From Bacteroidota bacterium (GTDB lineage Bacteria > Bacteroidota > Bacteroidia > Chitinophagales > Chitinophagaceae): DNA of 51,922 bases. Of the stretch, positions 15,731 to 24,649 are shown piece by piece (the first letter of the stretch is position 1; the number at the start of each line of letters is the position of its first letter). The notes under the pieces are model-generated. The model was not told the origin of the DNA and did no database searches. It was given only the letters and a program-made list of their open reading frames with translations. The translations under genes and the position numbers were made by a program. The stretch lies in assembly GCA_018267545.1 (NCBI GenBank), contig JAFDYG010000529.1, positions 1 to 51,922 on the forward strand, given 5' to 3'.

Positions 15731-17371
15731 TTACTTTTGCTTATTCGGCCGCACCTGGTCCAGATTGACCACACTATTCAAATAAATTTCAATATTACTG
15801 TACCCGCCGCCATTCCTTGCAATCATCCCCGCATCCGACGCATCCTTCGGATTCAATCCATGCACCTTCTCCCAGCTGTCAGGGATACCATCGTTATCCG
15901 AATCCACATAAGGCGTACCCTTGTACTCCGGATAACCACCCACCTGGCTGATATCGGAGATAATCCCCTGCTTGTAGGAATCGACGGGCAGCCGGCGCTT
16001 GATAAACTGACCGCCGGCAGGCGCCTGCGCGTTCTCACCATAAGTAATCTTGCCGGTCCTCACATCCTCCACAATCCGCTTGTCCACCGGGTCACGACGA
16101 GGCAGCGAGGCCCCTGCATTCAACAGGACATAGTCGTACGCTTCTTTCGTCGGTATCATCGTCAAGGCCGCAATCGGAAAAGGCTTGTCCACACGGATAC
16201 TATCCGTATACTTCCCCGCATCGGCCCATTCCTGGATCTGCACTCCTCCATTCCAGTTGTCCTTCGTCACGGCATCATTGCCTTCCATGATGTTGCCGCT
16301 CACATAGACCTTGCCATACTTGTCCTTCGTTCCCGGTGACCGACCCGCCTCCGGCTTCAGTATCCGGTGTCCGATCGGCTTGTCCAGCGGCGTTATCGGT
16401 CCCGGCTTGTAGTAATTATTGATAAAGTTGAAAAAGGATTTCTCATCCCCCCCATCGGCAGAGCGATTCCACCAGTTGAAGACGACATTATTGACAAAAC
16501 CGAAATCGCCATCCATACCGACGGAAGGATTGCGCGCTACGTTATTGGCCCAAAGGTTCCGCATAAACGTACTGTTGCGTCCCCCGATAGTGCTGCCGAA
16601 CGCGTGGTTATAGGTATCCAGCGCTTCCGAGAAGATCGAATTCTGAATCGTCACATTGACCGTAGGCAGCTTCTCCTGCCTGGCGCCACTGCGGTCGTAC
16701 ACGTGCCGGTAGATGGACATACATTCGTCCAATCCCCAGCTCGCCGAAACGTGGTCGATGATTATATTGCCGACCGGGTTACCGCCCAGGCCATCATCCC
16801 TCCGCAAGACATTCGTCTCTCCCCGGCGGAACCGCATATACCGAACCACCACATCATGCGTATCGATCCACACCGACTCCCCGGCGATACAAACGCCATC
16901 GCCCGGAGCTGTTTGTCCCTCGATAGAAATATAAGGAGCCCGGATACTAACCGGAGACTTCAATCGAATGATCCCCGACACATTGAAAACGATAATCCTC
17001 GCCCCGCCCTGCTCGCACGCCTCTCTGAAACTGCCCGGCCCGCTATCTTCCAGCGTCTTGACGACATACACCTTTCCTCCCCTGCCCCCGAACGAATAAG
17101 CACCGCCGCCTTCCGCACCCGGAAAGGCCGGAATCCTGGCCTGCGGCAGGTCGGAAGATTTAGCCGCCCAGGGAACATAAGGCTTCCCCTTCTTCTCATC
17201 GGCTTCCACGATCGGAAGCGCCTTCTCCCAGGCCTTATCGGAAAGTACCTTGTAAGTATTCATGACAGAGTCGCCCCTGGCTTCGAGATCGTGTGGAATG
17301 GTGGGATACTGAGCTTGTGCAGACAGAGCAAAAGAAGCTCCTACAATGGCAATAAATAATCGTTGATACAT
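15731..17371 (-). CDS. Secreted pectate lyase family 1 protein with EF-hand-like tail
   Basis: The 546-residue protein begins with a signal peptide (cleavage near ALSAQAQ-YP). Residues about 80-400 form a right-handed beta helix of the Pel/PL1 type: FPGAEGGGAYSFGGRGGKVYVV (about 84-105), VVVRYMRFRRGE (about 174-185), IIIDHVSASWGLDE (about 199-212), and ANNVARNPSVGMDG (about 262-275), where the Arg matches the catalytic base of PL1. The C-terminal block YVDSDNDGIPDSWEKVHGLNP (about 493-513) is a Ca2+-binding thrombospondin-3/dockerin-like loop. It should cleave polygalacturonate by beta-elimination. No other pectin genes are beside it. Confidence 0.9.
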   Translation of the reverse strand: MYQRLFIAIVGASFALSAQAQYPTIPHDLEARGDSVMNTYKVLSDKAWEKALPIVEADEKKGKPYVPWAAKSSDLPQARIPAFPGAEGGGAYSFGGRGGKVYVVKTLEDSGPGSFREACEQGGARIIVFNVSGIIRLKSPVSIRAPYISIEGQTAPGDGVCIAGESVWIDTHDVVVRYMRFRRGETNVLRRDDGLGGNPVGNIIIDHVSASWGLDECMSIYRHVYDRSGARQEKLPTVNVTIQNSIFSEALDTYNHAFGSTIGGRNSTFMRNLWANNVARNPSVGMDGDFGFVNNVVFNWWNRSADGGDEKSFFNFINNYYKPGPITPLDKPIGHRILKPEAGRSPGTKDKYGKVYVSGNIMEGNDAVTKDNWNGGVQIQEWADAGKYTDSIRVDKPFPIAALTMIPTKEAYDYVLLNAGASLPRRDPVDKRIVEDVRTGKITYGENAQAPAGGQFIKRRLPVDSYKQGIISDISQVGGYPEYKGTPYVDSDNDGIPDSWEKVHGLNPKDASDAGMIARNGGGYSNIEIYLNSVVNLDQVRPNKQK

Positions 17372-17388
17372 AATGTTAAACTATGCGC

Positions 17389-17418
17389 TAAAATTAAGAC
17401 ACCCCTATCCACGCACAA
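17389..17418 (-). promoter_or_regulatory. Candidate promoter of the pectate lyase gene
   Basis: On the minus strand a TTG (complement of 17416-17418) is followed after 19 bases by TAATTTTA (complement of 17389-17396), one base off TAnnTTTG. It would give a very short leader before the ATG at 17371. Motif match only. Confidence 0.3.
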
Positions 17419-17524
17419 TGTCTTATTTGCCTATTCGAATGGACTATTTAATCACATTTTAAACCAAAAAATTATGCCCTGCAAATAACCCTCCCTAACT
17501 TTAAACAAGCATTAACCCCATCGT

Positions 17525-18343
17525 ATGAAACCCTTACCCATACTGGCATTCCTATGCCTATTGCTGCACCATGCATCAGCGCAACGCCCAAATCTGAGCT
17601 ATGAATTATACGCCTTGAACGGAGGCATGCTGTATCCCCGCCATCCCGGCAAAGACGTCGCCCTGAGCTTTCCCTACACGATCATTCCCGATGCAGGCGG
17701 CGGCCCCTCTTCACAAACTTTCAACGGCTCGCTGGGACATTCATATGCGGGTCAATCTTATGTAGGAGACATCTTTAGTATCGAGATCGCCCGGAGGCAT
17801 CATAGCGTTGATCTGGGCATGGGCGTAAATCAGGAAGTAAACGGGGTATTCGGTTTTTATCTAAAGGAAGGTTACAGGTACTTGCTGCCCCTGAAAGGCG
17901 TCATGCTAAAGGCGGGCTTCGATCTCTACTGTATATTCGACAGCGGCAATAAGCTGGGCAGCATCGACAACAAGAACCAGGAGATCGACCTGTTCGGATT
18001 TCAGGCAATGTCGCAGTGGACGGAAACTTCTACCGACGATCAGGGCGTCAATACGACGGACACCTATTATGCCAATACGCTGGACGTCCTCTACCGGAGA
18101 AACAGTATCCTCGGAGAACCAAAAATAGCCCTTACAACCACCGGAAAGCACGTTGCCTTTGGGCTGGAAGCCGGCTGGAGGTTTCAGCTGGCCCAGGATG
18201 CCGTCATCAAGTTACGTCAGTCGGGTAGCAATGGCAACACGAATACCGTCGGCGGGTTTCCTATGAACAATAATGGTTCGCTGGGCGGTCCTTATATCGC
18301 CCTGACAATCGGTGGTTATATGTGGCATAAAAAAAGCCCCTAA
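17525..18343 (+). CDS. Secreted protein of unknown function, probable outer-membrane beta-barrel
   Basis: The 272 residues begin with a signal peptide (MKPLPILAFLCLLLHHASAQ, cleavage after SAQ). The rest is rich in alternating hydrophobic/aromatic strands with many Gly and Tyr: HSVDLGMGVNQEVNGVFGFYLKEGYRYLLP and VAFGLEAGWRFQLAQDAVIKLRQ, ending in ALTIGGYMWHKKSP. This suggests a small membrane-embedded or periplasmic beta protein. I do not recognise a named domain. It is divergent from the pectate lyase gene and convergent with the universal stress gene; its stop codon lies inside the terminator hairpin of the latter. Confidence 0.7.
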   Translation: MKPLPILAFLCLLLHHASAQRPNLSYELYALNGGMLYPRHPGKDVALSFPYTIIPDAGGGPSSQTFNGSLGHSYAGQSYVGDIFSIEIARRHHSVDLGMGVNQEVNGVFGFYLKEGYRYLLPLKGVMLKAGFDLYCIFDSGNKLGSIDNKNQEIDLFGFQAMSQWTETSTDDQGVNTTDTYYANTLDVLYRRNSILGEPKIALTTTGKHVAFGLEAGWRFQLAQDAVIKLRQSGSNGNTNTVGGFPMNNNGSLGGPYIALTIGGYMWHKKSP

Positions 18344-18349
18344 GGGCTT
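18329..18349 (-). terminator. Intrinsic terminator of the universal stress gene
   Basis: Read on the minus strand, AAGCCC-TTAG-GGGCTT is followed directly by a T tract (complement of the A run at 18329-18335). It begins five bases after the usp stop codon and overlaps the stop of the convergent gene. Read on the plus strand it lacks a T run, so it serves mainly the minus strand. Confidence 0.7.
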
Positions 18350-18353
18350 GATC

Positions 18354-19178
18354 TCAGCTGACCGGAATGGAAAGAAGCGGAATATCCAGTCCCGCAGCCA
18401 TCTTCCGGGTCTTGCTCTGGTGAATGACAGCATCCCAGAACCCATGTTTTTGAGGCGCCATGATCAACAGATTCGCTCCGGACTTTTCGACCTCATTCTT
18501 TATAGCCTCGATGACCGAATCGGATTTGATATTTTTATAATAATATACAATCCCTTCCAGCCCCTCGTCGATATCCTTTAGAGCATCCCTGCTTTCACCC
18601 TTTTGTTTTAATTCTTCCACCGTTTCATTGACCAGCAACACTTCAACTTCGGCCTGGTTGTCCACCGCAATGGTTTTGATGCGTTCCAGCAGCTGCGCCG
18701 AAACGCCATGTAACAAATCACAGGCAAAAAGCACTTTTTTTATCCCTTCAAAACGAGCTCCGGCTGGCACAGCCAAAACGGGCGAATGCAATTTCTTTAT
18801 CACAGAAGTCGTGGTATTGCCCCAAAGGTCCTGCTCGATCGTCTTCTCCGCCATTCCCATAACTACTACCAGGTTATCTTCATGCTCAGACAGCAGCAGC
18901 TTCAGTTCGTTGGCGACAAAAGAAAAGGTAGCTTTTGGGGATACCTCTATTCCATAACGAGCCGAGAGGGAAGATGCCTTTTCCGCAAGGCGGGTAGCAT
19001 TTTCATCGATCAGCTCCTGGATTCGGTGTGCAGGCAGCTGACTATTGGACGTACTGACGGTAAGGGTGAGGTCATTTAATAAAACAAGCTTTGCTTTTAC
19101 AAATTTTGCAACGGCAGCGGCATATTCCACTGCATTTTCGGCTATTTCCGAATAATCCGTTGCGGCGATGATCGTCAT
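18354..19178 (-). CDS. Universal stress protein with two UspA domains
   Basis: The 274-residue cytoplasmic protein is a tandem of two UspA folds. Domain 1 (about 1-145) starts MTIIAATDYSEIAENAVEYA and ends LHSPVLAVPAGARFEG; domain 2 (about 150-274) starts IKKVLFACDLLHGVSAQLLERI and ends in the usual DIPLLSIPV strand. The typical ATP loop G-2x-G-9x-G(S/T) is not well preserved: domain 1 has VVVMGMAEKTIEQDLWGNTT and domain 2 has LLIMAPQKHGFWDAVIHQ, so nucleotide binding is doubtful or altered. Such proteins support survival under stress. It is monocistronic with its own terminator. Confidence 0.88.
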   Translation of the reverse strand: MTIIAATDYSEIAENAVEYAAAVAKFVKAKLVLLNDLTLTVSTSNSQLPAHRIQELIDENATRLAEKASSLSARYGIEVSPKATFSFVANELKLLLSEHEDNLVVVMGMAEKTIEQDLWGNTTTSVIKKLHSPVLAVPAGARFEGIKKVLFACDLLHGVSAQLLERIKTIAVDNQAEVEVLLVNETVEELKQKGESRDALKDIDEGLEGIVYYYKNIKSDSVIEAIKNEVEKSGANLLIMAPQKHGFWDAVIHQSKTRKMAAGLDIPLLSIPVS

Positions 19179-19265
19179 AGTTGTACTTTTAATAATGATT
19201 GACTTTTAGTCGTACGATTATAACAATATGCCGATCAATTGGTTCGAATTCGTCCTGACAATAGA

Positions 19266-21491
19266 TCAACCATTCTGGACCCGCTCCTTTTCCTCCGTCG
19301 CCCCATCCTGATGCCTCGTCGTTTTATAAGACTTCCCAAATCTATACGTAAACGACAACGAAAGCACCCGGCTATCCCGTTTCAGTTTGAAATACTCTGT
19401 CGCATCCGGAAACGAGGTCAGCCCCTCCATCGCCACCGTATATAAAATATCCCGATATGTCAGCTTTACCGTCCCTTTCTTATTCAGGACACTCTTGCTA
19501 ATCCCCGCTGAAAGCTGTCCCGTCGGATACAATAGCTCCTGCACGTCATTGCGCGCCCGGGTCGTATAGTTTCCCGAGATCTCCCCCGTATACCCCTTCC
19601 CTAACATAAACTGGTTGTTGAGATTCATATTCAGCTGGCTGATCTCTGATGTAAAAGTATTCCCATTAAAGCCGCGAAGCTGCTTATGATTGAAGACCGC
19701 CGTAAAATCCATCGTCCACCAATTGACCGGCGCCAGGCTCAACGTAGCCGTCACACCAAGATTATAGACATGCCCCACATTCCCCTGCGTATAAAAGAGA
19801 ATGGTCTTGGAGGTATCCGAAAGGAAGATCTGCGAGAAGTAGTTCGATATATCGCTGTACGACACCGACGTCGTCAGCAAGTCCTTGAACTGATGACTCA
19901 GCTCGAAGCTCCAGCTATACTGCGGCAACAGGTAGGGATTCCCCGTCTGATAGGTATACTTGTTGATGATGTAAAGAAAAGGATTCAAATTTTGAAACGG
20001 CGGACGATCGATCCTCCGGCTCACCGTCAGCGTCAGACTATTGATGCTATCCAGCTTATACGCAACATATCCGCTCGGGAAGAAGCTGCCGTAATTGCGA
20101 ACCACGCTCGAGTCCTTCTGCTGAATATTCCCCTCCTGATGCGCCGTATACGACGTATGCTCGTAACGTACCCCCGCCTGAAACGAAAGCTTGTTGAATT
20201 TTTGCTCCCAGGACGCATAGCCCGCCCGGATATTCTCCTGGTAGAGAAACCGGTTACTCCGGCCATAGTCGATGGTCCATTGCTGATTGACCCAATTCTC
20301 GTAGGTCGCAGCATTATCCGTATGACTCGAAGACGCCTTCACCCCGGCCTGAAGACTGGCATCGGGCAATGGCTTGAACGACGCATCCACCTTGCCGCTC
20401 CAAATCCGGATCGTCGTCGGTATATCGCTCCTATATACCTCGCTATATCCGCCCGGAGCCTGCAGCTGATTGTCGAAGTTTTGTTTCCCCTCCATATTAT
20501 AGTGGAGATAGTCGAAGTCGGCGCTCAGCTCCGAATTCTTCGACAACGTATGCCGGGCGTTCAGATTGACGCCGCCGTTTTTGAATTTATTGTCGGGCGT
20601 GCTTTTTGTAAGAATGGCCGAATCGACACTCCCATCCTGCTTCTCCCAGCTGGCCGTAGCCGTATTGTTCCCCTTCCGCCGGATTGAGACACCGGTCAGC
20701 GCCAGTCCGACCGTCGTCCGTGGCGTCACCGAATAGTCAAGCCCGGTCTTCAACGTATTATTGAAAACCGTTCCGGTGAAATAGGCCGGCTGTTCCAGGA
20801 TCGCAGTAACATTCTTATTGTCGTCATAGTACTTCCGATAGGCATATAGATCGGTCAGGTACTTCGACGCATTCATATTGTAATTCAGGAAGGTATTGAA
20901 CTTACCGGAACGATAGTTCAACGTCAGGCTATTGACATTCTTCGGATATACCCCCTGCCCATAGGTCGAAGTGGCTACCCCGTTGAAACCCCTGTTCTTA
21001 TTCTTCTTGGTTTTGATATTGATGATCCCCGCATTGCCCGCCGCATCGTATTTGGCCGTAGGATTGGCGATCAGCTCTATCTGCGAGACCTGTGAAGAGC
21101 TCATGCTGCTGAGCAGGTTGTTGAGGTCTTCCCCGGAGAGATAGGTCGGCTTGTCGTCGATCATGACCAGGACGCCGGGCCTTCCATTTAAAGAGATGCC
21201 CCCATTTCGATCGACCGTCACCCCCGGCGACTTTTCCAGCACCTCCAGTACCGTGGTCCCGGTATTGGTCACCGAAGCCTCGACATTGACGATCGCCTTC
21301 CCCTGCTTGTGCTCGACAACCGGCGGCTTTCCCGTCACCGTCACGTCCTTTAAGGTTTTGGCCTTGAGCGTATCGCTCACCGGCAGCTTCACCGTATCCT
21401 TCCGCACGATGGGCTGACACCACGCACAAAAGGAGCCGGTTAGACAAAAAATAAAAAGACAGATAGGTCGATAGATAGTAGTCTTGGTCAT
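19266..21491 (-). CDS. TonB-dependent receptor-like outer membrane beta-barrel protein
   Basis: A 741-residue outer membrane protein of the OMP_b-brl_3 type. The signal peptide (about 1-24) ends GSFCAWCQ. A plug domain (about 55-150) shows VLEVLEKSPGVTVDRNGGI and GRPGVLVMIDDKPTYLSGEDL, with QIELIANPTAKYDAAGNAGIINI; the barrel fills the remainder and ends in SFTYRF-like strands. It lacks the N-terminal carboxypeptidase-like domain of SusC proteins and has no SusD partner, so ligand and even transport activity are unknown. The ATG at 21491 places a proper signal peptide at the N terminus; the longer upstream frame is unlikely. It is transcribed downstream of the glycosylase gene, after a 153-base gap. 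Confidence 0.88.
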   Translation of the reverse strand: MTKTTIYRPICLFIFCLTGSFCAWCQPIVRKDTVKLPVSDTLKAKTLKDVTVTGKPPVVEHKQGKAIVNVEASVTNTGTTVLEVLEKSPGVTVDRNGGISLNGRPGVLVMIDDKPTYLSGEDLNNLLSSMSSSQVSQIELIANPTAKYDAAGNAGIINIKTKKNKNRGFNGVATSTYGQGVYPKNVNSLTLNYRSGKFNTFLNYNMNASKYLTDLYAYRKYYDDNKNVTAILEQPAYFTGTVFNNTLKTGLDYSVTPRTTVGLALTGVSIRRKGNNTATASWEKQDGSVDSAILTKSTPDNKFKNGGVNLNARHTLSKNSELSADFDYLHYNMEGKQNFDNQLQAPGGYSEVYRSDIPTTIRIWSGKVDASFKPLPDASLQAGVKASSSHTDNAATYENWVNQQWTIDYGRSNRFLYQENIRAGYASWEQKFNKLSFQAGVRYEHTSYTAHQEGNIQQKDSSVVRNYGSFFPSGYVAYKLDSINSLTLTVSRRIDRPPFQNLNPFLYIINKYTYQTGNPYLLPQYSWSFELSHQFKDLLTTSVSYSDISNYFSQIFLSDTSKTILFYTQGNVGHVYNLGVTATLSLAPVNWWTMDFTAVFNHKQLRGFNGNTFTSEISQLNMNLNNQFMLGKGYTGEISGNYTTRARNDVQELLYPTGQLSAGISKSVLNKKGTVKLTYRDILYTVAMEGLTSFPDATEYFKLKRDSRVLSLSFTYRFGKSYKTTRHQDGATEEKERVQNG

Positions 21492-21614
21492 GACAATAAA
21501 GTTAGTCACACAAGGCCCCAACTTCGTGTCCGCTAAACACGGCCCGCCGCCGCCGGTCCTAATCCCCACTGACCCTAATACCGTTTATCCGCCCTCTGCC
21601 CCCTCTCCACCCCG

Positions 21615-21654
21615 CCGCAATCCTACCCCCTCTTAACCGCAGCCCTACCCCCTC
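21615..21654. repeat. 18-bp direct repeat at the 3' end of the glycosylase gene
   Basis: CCGCAATCCTACCCCCTC (21615-21632) and CCGCAGCCCTACCCCCTC (21637-21654) match at 16 of 18 positions. The second copy includes the stop codon of the DNA glycosylase gene on the minus strand; the first lies just downstream. The stretch is pyrimidine-rich, so replication slippage is a simple explanation. Confidence 0.6.
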
Positions 21655-22277
21655 CTCACCGGCGCCGACAAGTACAAATGCCACAACATCATCGTCGCCA
21701 CCGACCGGTATGGCTGCCACCCCGCCACTACCTCCAACAACCGCTCCTTCGGCACCTCCTTCCCCAACCCCTTCACCCTCCGCAGCGCATTCAACGCTGC
21801 CAGATCCCCGATCGGAAAAATATCCGTCCTGTTCAATACAAACATCAGATAAACATCGATCGTCCAATGCCCAATCCCCTTCAGCACAATCAGTCTCGCC
21901 CTCACCTCCTCATCCGTCAACACTTCCAATGCCGGTAAATCCAACGCCCCCTCCACCAACGCACTCGCCAGTCCCCTCGCATAAACCGTCTTCTGCCGGC
22001 TAAAATAACAAGCCTTCAGCTCCTCATCGCTCAGCTCCAAAAAAGCGGCCGGCGTCACCGTCCCCAACCGCTCCCTCAGCTTATTCAGCGCCGCCAGCGC
22101 CGAAGCAAGCGACACCTGCTGCTCCAGAATAATATGCACCAGCGTCTCGAACGTATTCGGCCTCGTCCACATCGGCGGATACTTATGCGCCCCGATAATC
22201 ATAGCCAGGTCGCTATCCCCAGCCGCCAGCTCGTCACAAATTTTTTTAAAATTTCGCTTGTTGAATTGTCGAATCAT
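21645..22277 (-). CDS. DNA-3-methyladenine glycosylase II-like protein
   Basis: The 210-residue protein is an HhH-GPD base-excision glycosylase of the AlkA type without the N-terminal AlkA domain, as in many bacteria. FETLVHIILEQQVSLASALAALNKL (about 43-67) is the conserved entry helix; LIVLKGIGHWTIDVYLMFVL (about 128-147) is the helix-hairpin-helix with the Trp of the GIGxWT motif; and FPIGDLAALNAL (about 153-164) supplies the catalytic Asp. It removes alkylated bases from DNA. The start at 22277 gives MIRQFNKRNFKKIC. DUF2911 lies 27 bases upstream on the same strand, suggesting co-transcription. Confidence 0.92.
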   Translation of the reverse strand: MIRQFNKRNFKKICDELAAGDSDLAMIIGAHKYPPMWTRPNTFETLVHIILEQQVSLASALAALNKLRERLGTVTPAAFLELSDEELKACYFSRQKTVYARGLASALVEGALDLPALEVLTDEEVRARLIVLKGIGHWTIDVYLMFVLNRTDIFPIGDLAALNALRRVKGLGKEVPKERLLEVVAGWQPYRSVATMMLWHLYLSAPVRRG

Positions 22278-22304
22278 CGATTGAATTTCGAACCGGCAAA
22301 ATAC

Positions 22305-23408
22305 TCAAAAATACCCTGCAATATCCTTCCCTGCCGCAATATCCTGCTTCATCTTCGCGATATAATCCTTCGTTCCCTTATCCTGCACCAGCGCTATACT
22401 CACATCCGCATACTTCAACGCCCCAGCCTTATCCCCCATAACCGCACACCCCTTCGCCATCCCCAAATTCGCCAGCCAGTCCTTTGGCGACTTCTCATAA
22501 TTGGTCTTATAGATTTCTACCGCCTCCTTCACCCTCTTCATCCGCAGCAGCTTGCTGCCATAGACATAGATATCCTGCGCATTCCCCTTTGGCAGCGCCA
22601 CCTTCATCACCGAATCCGCCTCCCGCTTTCTCCCCACCTTCTCCAACAAACCCGCATAAGTACTGAGCGTCCGAAAATTCGCCTCTCCAAAATAGGTATT
22701 GATGGAACGATCCGCCCAGGAAAGCCCCTCCTCTATATTCACATCATTGACCAGGCAAAAATCCGCCGCCTGCTGCATATTCTGCCAATAGGCGTAAAAC
22801 GCGCCGCTGTTGAAAGCATGCCGGTAGGCATCCACCTGCGTCTTCTTCAAATCGACCGAAACCGTAAACGGAATCCTCACCTTCTCCCACAAAAGCGAAA
22901 CGACAGCACTGCTATCCGTCTCCTCCGCAAATTCATATTTCAGCCGCTCGACACTCTCCGTAGTTCTTACCACCGGCACTTCCACCCGCAGCACATCCTG
23001 AGCCGGATTATAATAAAAGGAACCCCAGGCATTATTATCTTTCGAAAAAACAAGCGTTGCCTTTTCAGGTCCCATAGCGACAAAAAATCCATATTTCCCC
23101 GCCGGCAGCAGCTTCCCCCCGACCGCCACATCCGTGGAAACATCGATAGTCGTATTCTCATTGGCCCCAGCCCGCCATGGAGCCGCCTTACTCGTCCCAT
23201 AGTGATAATCGACAAATCCATAAGGGACCAAATCCCCCCAGATCTTCCCTTCCCGCCCGCCGACACCCGGCCGGCTATAGCTAATGGTGACATCCGTGAC
23301 GCCAACCTGCTCCGAAACGGCAGCCATTTTACTTCCCCTGGGCGTTTTGACCTGCCCCATTACGGCCAGCGACATACACAATAAGATCGGCAAAACAATG
23401 TTTCTCAT
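22305..23408 (-). CDS. Secreted DUF2911 protein with TPR-like C-terminal half
   Basis: The 367 residues start with a signal peptide (cleavage after SLAVMGQ). Residues about 20-185 form a DUF2911 domain: VTISYSRPGVGGREGKIWGDLVPYG (about 40-64), WRAGANENTTIDVSTDV (about 78-94) and LLPAGKYGFFVAMG (about 100-113) are the characteristic blocks. The C-terminal half (about 200-350) has helical pairs with A/G/Y spacing resembling TPR repeats, such as NFRTLSTYAGLLEKVGRKREAD and DWLANLGMAKGCAVMGDKAGAL. It is common in Bacteroidota, and its function is unknown. It is presumably periplasmic. Confidence 0.88.
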   Translation of the reverse strand: MRNIVLPILLCMSLAVMGQVKTPRGSKMAAVSEQVGVTDVTISYSRPGVGGREGKIWGDLVPYGFVDYHYGTSKAAPWRAGANENTTIDVSTDVAVGGKLLPAGKYGFFVAMGPEKATLVFSKDNNAWGSFYYNPAQDVLRVEVPVVRTTESVERLKYEFAEETDSSAVVSLLWEKVRIPFTVSVDLKKTQVDAYRHAFNSGAFYAYWQNMQQAADFCLVNDVNIEEGLSWADRSINTYFGEANFRTLSTYAGLLEKVGRKREADSVMKVALPKGNAQDIYVYGSKLLRMKRVKEAVEIYKTNYEKSPKDWLANLGMAKGCAVMGDKAGALKYADVSIALVQDKGTKDYIAKMKQDIAAGKDIAGYF

Positions 23409-23499
23409 CTTTTTTTACCGCAAAGTCTCCCCTCCCCCAAAAAACCACAAAAGATTTCGACCAACCCCCTAAAATCTTCGCCGAACAATCACGAACTGA

Positions 23500-23697
23500 T
23501 CACTTCACTTTCTGGAATTTATACTGTCCCTTAATTTTTGTGTTGAGAAAAGTCCCTTTAGAACCGGAGGTCTTCATCGCGTCGTATACGGAAGGAGGCA
23601 CGTCTAGATAATCATACACATTCCCCGAAACGTAGACAATCCTCAAGCGCCGGAGATCGGCGTCGTAGCTCATATGTAGGACAACCGAAGAAGGCAT
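23500..23697 (-). CDS. KTSC domain protein
   Basis: A 65-residue single-domain protein matching the KTSC family: MPSSVVLHMSYDADLRRLRI, then YVSGNVYDYLDVPPSVYDAM (about 21-40) and GSKGTFLNTKIKGQYKFQKV. KTSC domains are about 60 residues, found near lysyl-tRNA synthetase in some proteins and thought to bind nucleic acid or protein; the role is not established. The ATG at 23697 is chosen because the family begins there; an upstream codon at 23730 would overlap the preceding gene by 14 bases. It follows the TPR-YciI gene after 19 bases on the same strand. Confidence 0.85.
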   Translation of the reverse strand: MPSSVVLHMSYDADLRRLRIVYVSGNVYDYLDVPPSVYDAMKTSGSKGTFLNTKIKGQYKFQKVK

Positions 23698-23716
23698 GTC
23701 ATATCGACAGAAAAAA

Positions 23717-24649
23717 TCATGCCTTTGCAACCTTCATACCATCTGCAACCCTGCTTCCTTTAAATTCCACAATATCCACACTCGCCAGTCCTCCCTTTAC
23801 AAACGGGTCGGTCCTGGTAATCCGCTCTATTGCAGCCAGGTTCTTCCCCCTTGCGATAATAATTCCCCCGGTCCTCGGCTCCTGCCGTCCCGCCATCAAA
23901 AAATCCCCGGCAGCTATATGCTTATCCAGATACACGGTATGCTTTTCTAACATCGCGTCAATTCTCTTCAAAGAAACCAGGTATCGCAACGAGATCACAA
24001 AAAACGACGGAACCGCTGCCGCAGCCTTTTCCTGCGCCGCCACTCTCTTCGCCTCCTGTTTCTCCCTTTTCTTCTCCTCCGCAGCCGCCCTCTTTGCTTC
24101 CTCCGCCGCCCGCCGCTCCTGCAGTCTTTGCTCCGCTGCCTGCCGCTTCGCTATTGCAACCTGCCGCTTCTCCTCCTGCATCGCCTTCTTCCGGGCGGCA
24201 GCGGCAGACGCCTCCGTCTTTCCCCGACGCACCGCCCTCTTCCTCGCCGGCGCAGCCCTTCCCCCCATCTTCCTCTCCACTATGTCCTTCCTCTTCAACA
24301 GCTGCCCTACAAAAAGGTCTGTCCCATATCCCGAGGCTTCCACCCCTCCCATCGAAAGCAGCACGGCCTTCCCGACCTTAGCCGCCCCCGGATGCATCGC
24401 AAGCCACTTTTCCTGCGCCGCCCTATCCCGCTGAGAAACCGCCCCCAACGACGCCTCGATGACCGCCAGTTCCCTCTTATAGTCCTTCAGCCGCCGGTAT
24501 ATCATCAATAGCCTCCTCACCGCATCCTTGTTTTCCGGGTCCTGATCCACCACCTTCTGATACAAGACCGCAGCCGCCCCCGGCTGACCGGCCTGCTCTT
24601 TTTCCCTCGCCCCTGCCATTAACTCCTTTGCATTTCCAATCGGTTTCAT
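23717..24649 (-). CDS. TPR - charged helix - YciI fusion protein
   Basis: A continuous 310-residue frame from the ATG at 24649. Residues about 1-70 look like one or two TPR units (KELMAGAREKEQAGQPGAAAVLYQKVV, then DPENKDAVRRLLMIYRRLKDYKREL). Residues about 75-130 are of unknown fold. Residues about 132-215 are a long Ala/Lys/Arg/Glu-rich stretch, probably a single charged helix or coiled coil (for example QRLQERRAAEEAKRAAAEEK). Residues about 218-300 form a complete YciI domain: FVISLRYLVSLKRIDAMLEK, HTVYLDKHIAAGDFLMAGRQ, EPRTGGIIIARGKNLAAIER, and a final TDPFVKGGLASVDIVEF, with the His and Asp typical of the YciI active pocket. YciI proteins usually stand alone at about 95 residues; the fusion is unusual. 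No signal peptide is seen. Confidence 0.8.
   Translation of the reverse strand: MKPIGNAKELMAGAREKEQAGQPGAAAVLYQKVVDQDPENKDAVRRLLMIYRRLKDYKRELAVIEASLGAVSQRDRAAQEKWLAMHPGAAKVGKAVLLSMGGVEASGYGTDLFVGQLLKRKDIVERKMGGRAAPARKRAVRRGKTEASAAAARKKAMQEEKRQVAIAKRQAAEQRLQERRAAEEAKRAAAEEKKREKQEAKRVAAQEKAAAAVPSFFVISLRYLVSLKRIDAMLEKHTVYLDKHIAAGDFLMAGRQEPRTGGIIIARGKNLAAIERITRTDPFVKGGLASVDIVEFKGSRVADGMKVAKA

Noticed and set aside
16367-17359. A 330-residue plus-strand frame opposite the pectate lyase
   Set aside because: It covers the signal peptide and catalytic part of a well-supported gene and has shadow-like composition.
19686-20687. A 333-residue plus-strand frame opposite the outer membrane barrel
   Set aside because: Shadow of the minus-strand barrel gene; Arg/Ile-rich with no domain.
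22134-23384. A 416-residue plus-strand frame opposite DUF2911
   Set aside because: Antisense artefact in the same codon phase, no recognizable domain.
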